Below are positions 1-3,835 of a stretch of 6,646 nucleotides of DNA, piece by piece. Below the pieces are notes generated by a model that did not search any database, was not told the origin of the DNA, and worked only from the letters and a program-made list of their open reading frames with translations. The stretch lies in assembly GCA_025980355.1 (NCBI GenBank), contig JAICXR010000190.1, forward strand, positions 1 through 6,646, in the 5' to 3' direction. Position 1 is the stretch's first letter. The number at the start of each line of letters is the position of its first letter. Source of the DNA: Chloroflexota bacterium. Lineage in GTDB: Bacteria > Chloroflexota > UBA4733. The translations under genes and the position numbers were made by a program.

Positions 1-219
1 ATCGCCGCCGCGCTCCACGTGGCGGCGGCCCTGCCGGCGCCCGTCCCGGCCTGCGGCCTGGCGACGGCGGGGCTGCTGACGGACGACCTCCTGGTGCATC
101 CCCTCAGCATCGACAACGGCGTCATGCCGCTGCCGGAGGCGCCCGGCCTGGGTGTGCAGGTGGATTGGTCCCGGTTGGAACGCTACACCATCGCCACAGG
201 CGAACTGGCCGCACGATGA
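1..219 (+). CDS. menC: o-succinylbenzoate synthase, C-terminal end (partial)
   Basis: This is the 3' end of a gene that enters from the left edge; 72 codons are visible, open from base 1 to the TGA at 217-219. The family is the enolase superfamily, and MenC dehydrates SHCHC to o-succinylbenzoate in menaquinone synthesis in the cytoplasm. What is seen is an Ala-rich helix followed by a CGLATAGLL stretch, then a conserved-looking tail (PLPEAPGLGVQVD) of the kind that ends MenC and related enolase-superfamily proteins. The catalytic lysines and metal-binding acids lie outside the window. The stop codon overlaps the start of menE in an ATGA, which suggests translational coupling, and the menE neighbour is the main argument for MenC over a muconate cycloisomerase or dipeptide epimerase of the same superfamily. 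Confidence 0.82.
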   Translation: MAAALHVAAALPAPVPACGLATAGLLTDDLLVHPLSIDNGVMPLPEAPGLGVQVDWSRLERYTIATGELAAR

Positions 220-1748
220 TCGACCCATCGGCAACGGGCGCCGCGCTGCTGCTCCCGGAATTCCTGCATCGGCGGGCCGAGCTCACGCCGGAACGCGTTG
301 GCCTCGTCTGCGCCGGCAGTCGCTGGACATTTGCCGACATGGACCAGCGGGCCGATGGCGTCGCCCGCCGGCTCGCGGCCGCTGGCGTGCAGGCCGGCGA
401 TCGTGTCGCCACGCTGCTGCGCAACGGAACGGCTCCGGTGCTGCTCTTGCACTCCCTCGCCCGCCTCGGCGCGGTGCTGGTGCCGCTGAATATCCGCCTG
501 GCGCCGGCCGAACTGGCCTGGCAACTGGAGACGTGCGGGGCGTCATACCTCGTCTACGAGAGCGCATTGCACGGTGCGGCGCAGGACGGTACCGGCTGGC
601 GAGCGCTCACGCTCGTCGCCGTGGAAACGCTCACCGCAGGCGGTGACCATCGTCCGGGCGAAGCACTTCCCCACGCTACCCCGCTCCGGCGCCACGTCGA
701 TCTGGCCGCCTTGCAGAGCATCGTCTACACCTCCGGCACCACCGGGCAGCCCAAGGGAGCCATGCTCACCTACGGCAACCACTGGTGGAACGCCGTCGGC
801 TCGGCCTTGAACCTGGGCCTGCAGCCGGATGACCGTCTACTCGCCTCACTGCCGCTCTTCCACGTCGGCGGCATGGCGGTCCTCTGGCGCTCGGTCCTCT
901 ACGGCTGCACGGCCGTCGTCCATGAGCGTTTCGATCCGGCCGCGATGAATGCCGCGATCGACGATGAGGGCGTCACCATCGTCTCCGTCGTGGCGGCGAT
1001 GTTGCAACGGATGCTGGATCAGCGCGGGGACCGCACCTACCCGCCCGCGCTGCGCTGCGTGCTCCTGGGGGGCGGCCCGGCGCCGCGGCCGCTGTTGGAA
1101 GCCTGCGCGGCACGCCGCATCCCGGTCGTCCAGACCTACGGCCTGACGGAAACCGCCTCCCAGGCCGCGACCCTGGCGCCGGAGGACGCGCTGCGCAAGC
1201 TTGGTTCCGCCGGCAAGCCCCTCTTCCACCTGGAATTGCGGATCGACTGTGCCGGGCGTCCGGCGACACCGAACGAGACCGGCGAGATCCTGGTGCGCGG
1301 CCCCTCGGTGTCGCCCGGCTATTACGGCGACGATCAAGCCCGTCCGCCAACCAGCGCGGACTGGCTGCGCACGGGAGACCTGGGCTGGCTGGACGACGAC
1401 GGCTACCTCTACGTCGCCGACCGCCGCGACGACCTGATCATCTCCGGCGGCGAAAACATCTACCCGGCCGAAGTGGAAGCGGTGCTGCTGGCGCATCCCG
1501 CCGTCGCCGAAGCCGGCGTCACCGGCCTGGACGACCCGCAGTGGGGCGCGGTGCCGGTGGCCGCGGTCGTGCTCCGGCCCGGCGTCGCCGTCACCGAAGG
1601 GGAGCTCCTGGCCTTCTGCGCCGGCCGCCTGGCCCGCTACAAAGTGCCGGTTGCCATCGCCTTCCGGACCGAGCTGCCCCGCACGGCGTCGGGCAAGCTG
1701 CAGCGGCGCCGGCTGCCGAATCCGGGCCTTACTTCCCCGCCCGCTTGA
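216..1748 (+). CDS. menE: o-succinylbenzoate-CoA ligase (acyl-adenylate-forming enzyme)
   Basis: MenE activates o-succinylbenzoate with ATP and joins it to CoA, the step after MenC in menaquinone synthesis. The protein is complete (510 aa) and has the full set of ANL-superfamily motifs: the phosphate-binding loop YTSGTTGQPKG at residues 171-181; YGLTE at 308-312; TGD at 386-388, whose Asp binds the ribose; the DRRDDLIISGGENIYP hinge region at 402-417; and the C-terminal catalytic lysine K494 in RTASGK. I chose the ATG at 216 because it overlaps the menC stop as ATGA; an in-frame TTG at 165 would lie inside menC. No strong ribosome-binding site precedes 216, consistent with coupling. The last 20 bp overlap the convergent solute-binding-protein gene. 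The motifs alone would also fit another acyl-CoA synthetase; the menC context makes MenE the best call. Confidence 0.88.
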   Translation: MIDPSATGAALLLPEFLHRRAELTPERVGLVCAGSRWTFADMDQRADGVARRLAAAGVQAGDRVATLLRNGTAPVLLLHSLARLGAVLVPLNIRLAPAELAWQLETCGASYLVYESALHGAAQDGTGWRALTLVAVETLTAGGDHRPGEALPHATPLRRHVDLAALQSIVYTSGTTGQPKGAMLTYGNHWWNAVGSALNLGLQPDDRLLASLPLFHVGGMAVLWRSVLYGCTAVVHERFDPAAMNAAIDDEGVTIVSVVAAMLQRMLDQRGDRTYPPALRCVLLGGGPAPRPLLEACAARRIPVVQTYGLTETASQAATLAPEDALRKLGSAGKPLFHLELRIDCAGRPATPNETGEILVRGPSVSPGYYGDDQARPPTSADWLRTGDLGWLDDDGYLYVADRRDDLIISGGENIYPAEVEAVLLAHPAVAEAGVTGLDDPQWGAVPVAAVVLRPGVAVTEGELLAFCAGRLARYKVPVAIAFRTELPRTASGKLQRRRLPNPGLTSPPA

Positions 1749-3237
1749 GCCGCTCCGTATCCGTCACCTGCTGGGCGACGGTGCGGAAGCTGTCGGTCGT
1801 CGTGCCCGGCTTGTCGAAGAGGGCCTGCAGGCCCTTGCCGATGATATCGGAGGCGTCGGAATCGTCGTAGAACTCCGGCACGTCCTGGGGGTAGCCGAGC
1901 TGCATCGCCTGCGTCGCCACGTCCAGGTTGACCTGCTCCAGTTCGGGGTACTTCTGGAGGCAGGTGCTCTTCCACTTGGCCAGCACCGACGTGCGGACCG
2001 GCAGTTCGCCCGTCACCGCCGACTGCGTGGCCTGGAAAGTCGGCCCGGAGAGGTACTGCAGCACCTCCCACGCCTGCGAGACGTGCGGCGTGCCCTGCCA
2101 GATGGCGAAGCCGTCGCTCGTCCCCTCCACCTTGCGCTCGACCGGCCCTTGGGGGACCGGGGCGTAGACCCAGGTGATCTTGGTGCTGGCGTTGTTCTGC
2201 GCGTTGGTGAAGGGGTAGAAGCCGTCCTCGCGCATGCCTACCTTGCCCGCCCAGAAGGCGTCGCCGGTGCCGACCTTAGGGAGCCCCGACGAGGCGACCG
2301 TCATCGTCTTGGTGTCCCAGATCAGGTGGCGGGCCCACTCCAGGGCGTCCAGCGCCGGCGTCTGGTCGAGCAGGCATTTGGTGGGGTCGTTCGGGTCGAC
2401 GATCTGCCCGCCCCAGGCGGCGATGCGCGCCCACTCCCGGCCGATGCCGTCGACGCCGACGATCCAGGCCCCGAGCGTCGTCACCTGATCGCCCTGGCGG
2501 GTCGTCAGCTTCTCCATGGCGCTGGCGTAGTCGTTCTGGTTCCAGTCGAGCGTCGGCAGCGCCATGCCCTTTTGTTGGAAAAGGTCCTTGTTGACCCAGA
2601 GCACCATCATGTTGACGTACTTGGGCATGCCGAAGCGGATCACCTTGTTGCCCTGGCCGAGACTGCCGTAGACGTCGATCTGGAAGTTCTTCCACTGCCA
2701 GGGATAGAAGTCGCTAGTGTCGATCTTGCTCTGCGCCAGCAGTGGGGTCACGTCGACCAGGAGGTCCTTCTGGGCGTACTGCTCGACGTTGCCGCGCCAG
2801 GTCTCGAAGACGTCCGGTGCGTCGCCCCCGGCCATCTGGGCGAGCAGTTTCTGGTCGCGGCTGCCCGATGGTAACCCTTCGACGCTCACCTTGATATCGG
2901 GGTGGCTGGACTCGAAGTCCTTCTGGACGGCGGCCTGGAACGCCGTGACGGCGTCGTTGCCGTTGCGGTTCTGCCAGCGGATCTCCACCGCTTTGCCACT
3001 GCCTGCCGCCGCCGGCTGCGCCGCGGACACGCTGCTGCCGGTTGTCCGCGCGACGGCACTGCCCGCGGACGTGGTCGCCGCCGACGTCGCCGCAACCGAC
3101 GACAAGGTGCCGGCCTTCTGAGCGCCGGAGACGGCCGGCTCCGCACCACAGGCGGCCAGCAGCGCCATCGCCGCCAGTCCGGTGGCGGATCGAACACTGC
3201 GGACCAGGACGGTTCGCCGAGATAGAGGAACAGCCAT
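1729..3237 (-). CDS. ABC transporter extracellular solute-binding lipoprotein (sugar-type, family 1)
   Basis: A 502-aa protein predicted to be anchored outside the membrane and to deliver a solute, probably a sugar or oligosaccharide, to an ABC importer. The N-terminus has a twin-arginine SRRTVL (residues 6-11), a hydrophobic stretch and a lipobox LAAC with the lipidated Cys at 30, so Tat-dependent lipoprotein export is plausible. A low-complexity Ser/Ala/Thr linker of about 53 residues (31-83) follows, then the binding domain beginning EIRWQNRNG. Typical family features are the early 'F...HPDIKV' strand, GGDAPDVFETW, and a late YPFTNAQ/GFAIWQGT region. The ATG at 3237 is preferred because AAAGGTGG lies 6 nt upstream; a TTG at 3243 would abut that site. 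No permease or ATPase genes are adjacent, so it looks like an orphan binding protein. The substrate cannot be told from sequence. Confidence 0.85.
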   Translation of the reverse strand: MAVPLSRRTVLVRSVRSATGLAAMALLAACGAEPAVSGAQKAGTLSSVAATSAATTSAGSAVARTTGSSVSAAQPAAAGSGKAVEIRWQNRNGNDAVTAFQAAVQKDFESSHPDIKVSVEGLPSGSRDQKLLAQMAGGDAPDVFETWRGNVEQYAQKDLLVDVTPLLAQSKIDTSDFYPWQWKNFQIDVYGSLGQGNKVIRFGMPKYVNMMVLWVNKDLFQQKGMALPTLDWNQNDYASAMEKLTTRQGDQVTTLGAWIVGVDGIGREWARIAAWGGQIVDPNDPTKCLLDQTPALDALEWARHLIWDTKTMTVASSGLPKVGTGDAFWAGKVGMREDGFYPFTNAQNNASTKITWVYAPVPQGPVERKVEGTSDGFAIWQGTPHVSQAWEVLQYLSGPTFQATQSAVTGELPVRTSVLAKWKSTCLQKYPELEQVNLDVATQAMQLGYPQDVPEFYDDSDASDIIGKGLQALFDKPGTTTDSFRTVAQQVTDTERLKRAGK

Positions 3238-3243
3238 CGTCAA

Positions 3244-3251
3244 CCACCTTT
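3244..3251 (-). promoter_or_regulatory. Ribosome-binding site of the solute-binding-protein gene
   Basis: AAAGGTGG on the minus strand, 6 nt from the ATG at 3237. It decides between that ATG and the TTG two codons upstream. Confidence 0.7.
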
Positions 3252-3267
3252 CCTACTGCGTCCCGCG

Positions 3268-3295
3268 ATGGTACACCGCGGCTACTGAAGGTCAA
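3268..3295 (-). promoter_or_regulatory. Sigma70-like promoter of the solute-binding-protein gene
   Basis: Read on the minus strand, TTGACC (3295-3290, 5/6 to the -35 consensus) is followed after 16 nt by TACCAT (3273-3268, 4/6 to the -10 consensus). Transcription would begin near 3261, about 24 nt before the ATG at 3237 and upstream of its ribosome-binding site. This means the binding protein can be transcribed separately from the ferritin gene that ends 77 bp upstream of its start codon. It is a pattern match only. Confidence 0.5.
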
Positions 3296-3297
3296 GC

Positions 3298-3311
3298 ATA
3301 ATTACGATTAT
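3298..3311. repeat. AT-rich inverted repeat ahead of the solute-binding-protein promoter
   Basis: ATAAT and ATTAT arms around a 4-base spacer (TACG), lying two bases beyond the predicted -35 element of the solute-binding-protein gene and 3 bases past the ferritin stop codon. It is a marked AT-rich island in a GC-rich window. It could be an operator or an UP-like element. A terminator for the ferritin gene is less likely because the arms are short and no T-run follows. Confidence 0.35.
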
Positions 3312-3314
3312 CGC

Positions 3315-3644
3315 CTAGCCTCCCGGCGCCGCGTCCTCCGCTTCCTCACCCTCCTCGCCGTGCTCGACGATGTCGCCCTCCTTGAACAGGATCGCCTGGA
3401 GGGCGGTGCGCCACTTGGGCGTTCTTCGGAGCAGGAACTCCAGGTCCATGCCGAAGTGTTTGTACTCCTCCTGTTGGGAGTTGGCCATGATCGCCCGCGC
3501 CACCGGGTCTTTCTCGACGGCCAGGCGCTGTTCATACCAATCGATCGCCTCCGCTTCTTCGATCAGGGAGACGATGATGCGGGCGAAGGTGCGGGTGGCC
3601 TCCGGTAGTTCGTCGGGCGGTTCGTGATACTGTTCAAATGGCAC
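3315..3644 (-). CDS. EncFtn-family (encapsulated ferritin type) ferroxidase
   Basis: A 109-aa protein resembling the encapsulated ferritins, small two-helix proteins that form a ferroxidase site between two subunits and normally oxidise Fe(II) inside an encapsulin shell. The helix containing LIEEAEAIDWYEQR and the second helix with EEYKHFGMDLEFL match the family. Compared from memory with Rhodospirillum rubrum EncFtn, its site residues E31, E32, E34, W38, Y39, E62 and H65 correspond here to E29, E30, E32, W36, Y37, E60 and H63, all conserved with a constant offset of two. A 'LFKEGDI' segment follows the helices. The C-terminus is an acidic tail (residues 94-109, rich in Glu) with no hydrophobic encapsulin cargo peptide such as a GSL-type motif. 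The GTG start at 3644 is chosen because AAGGA lies 6 nt upstream and the protein then begins MPFEQYHEPP, as the family does; an upstream ATG at 3758 would add 38 unconserved residues. No encapsulin gene is adjacent on either side. Confidence 0.85.
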   Translation of the reverse strand: MPFEQYHEPPDELPEATRTFARIIVSLIEEAEAIDWYEQRLAVEKDPVARAIMANSQQEEYKHFGMDLEFLLRRTPKWRTALQAILFKEGDIVEHGEEGEEAEDAAPGG

Positions 3645-3650
3645 GGGGAG

Positions 3651-3655
3651 TCCTT
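3651..3655 (-). promoter_or_regulatory. Ribosome-binding site fixing the GTG start of the ferritin gene
   Basis: AAGGA on the minus strand (within GGAAGGA, 3657-3651), with 6 nt between it and the GTG at 3644. It favours this short start over the longer in-frame ATG at 3758. Confidence 0.75.
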
Positions 3656-3672
3656 CCGGCGCTGACGAGACG

Positions 3673-3687
3673 GTGGCCCAGGGCCAC
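3673..3687. repeat. Perfect inverted repeat, candidate operator or activator site
   Basis: GTGGCCC-A-GGGCCAC, two perfect 7-bp arms around one base, in the divergent region between the ferritin and formate dehydrogenase genes. Its centre is about 99 bp upstream of the start site implied by the sigma54-type promoter, a usual place for an enhancer-binding activator. It also lies 29 bp upstream of the ferritin start codon (position 3644), where a bound regulator or a 5' hairpin could affect that gene. The regulator is unknown. Confidence 0.45.
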
Positions 3688-3704
3688 GCTGCTTCCACAG
3701 GCAA

Positions 3705-3737
3705 GCGTGTGCCATGCTGGCAGGGCGCGTGCCACGC
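3705..3737. repeat. Direct repeat pair 20 bp apart, overlapping an inverted repeat
   Basis: GCGTGTGCCATGC (3705-3717) and GCGCGTGCCACGC (3725-3737) match at 11 of 13 positions and are spaced exactly 20 bp apart, about two helical turns. The first copy overlaps a perfect inverted repeat TGCCA-TGC-TGGCA (3710-3722). The core GCCACGC also occurs at 3683-3689 inside the neighbouring palindrome. Same-face tandem sites fit binding of a multimeric regulator, but composition bias in GC-rich DNA could produce part of this. Confidence 0.4.
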
Positions 3738-3752
3738 CGTCGTCCCCGGTCC

Positions 3753-3767
3753 TGGCACCGGAATTGC
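3753..3767 (+). promoter_or_regulatory. Candidate sigma54 (-24/-12) promoter of the formate dehydrogenase gene
   Basis: TGGCACCGGAATTGC matches the sigma54 consensus TGGCACG-N4-TTGC at all ten core positions (TGGCAC and TTGC) with exact spacing; only the G after TGGCAC is a C. The GG and GC dinucleotides would sit at about -25/-24 and -13/-12, putting the start of transcription near 3779 and giving a leader of about 57 nt before the ATG at 3836. Sigma54 control with a formate-responsive activator is known for E. coli fdhF. Whether this organism has RpoN cannot be told from the window. Confidence 0.5.
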
Positions 3768-3821
3768 CGCGGCGGCAGAGTCTTATGGGGCCGGTTGAGG
3801 GCGGCGCAGCAGCGGCATAAT

Positions 3822-3828
3822 GGGAGGG
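3822..3828 (+). promoter_or_regulatory. Ribosome-binding site of the formate dehydrogenase gene
   Basis: GGGAGGG, 7 nt before the ATG at 3836. It follows directly after an in-frame TAA (3818-3820), so translation of this frame cannot begin farther upstream. Confidence 0.75.
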
Positions 3829-3835
3829 ACCGGGC

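Noticed and set aside
1651..2874. A 407-codon open frame on the plus strand opposite the solute-binding protein
   Set aside because: Low-complexity Leu/Arg/Val/Asp sequence without family resemblance; the minus strand encodes a clear lipoprotein with signal and ribosome-binding site.
3645..3758. A longer ferritin with 38 more N-terminal residues starting at the ATG at 3758
   Set aside because: The added residues look unlike the family, would cover the repeat cluster, and the GTG at 3644 has a well-placed AAGGA that the ATG lacks.
3764..3821. Sigma70 promoters for formate dehydrogenase (TTGCCG with TCTTAT; TTGAGG with CATAAT)
   Set aside because: Spacers of 11 and 15 bp are too short, and the second would start transcription inside the ribosome-binding site.
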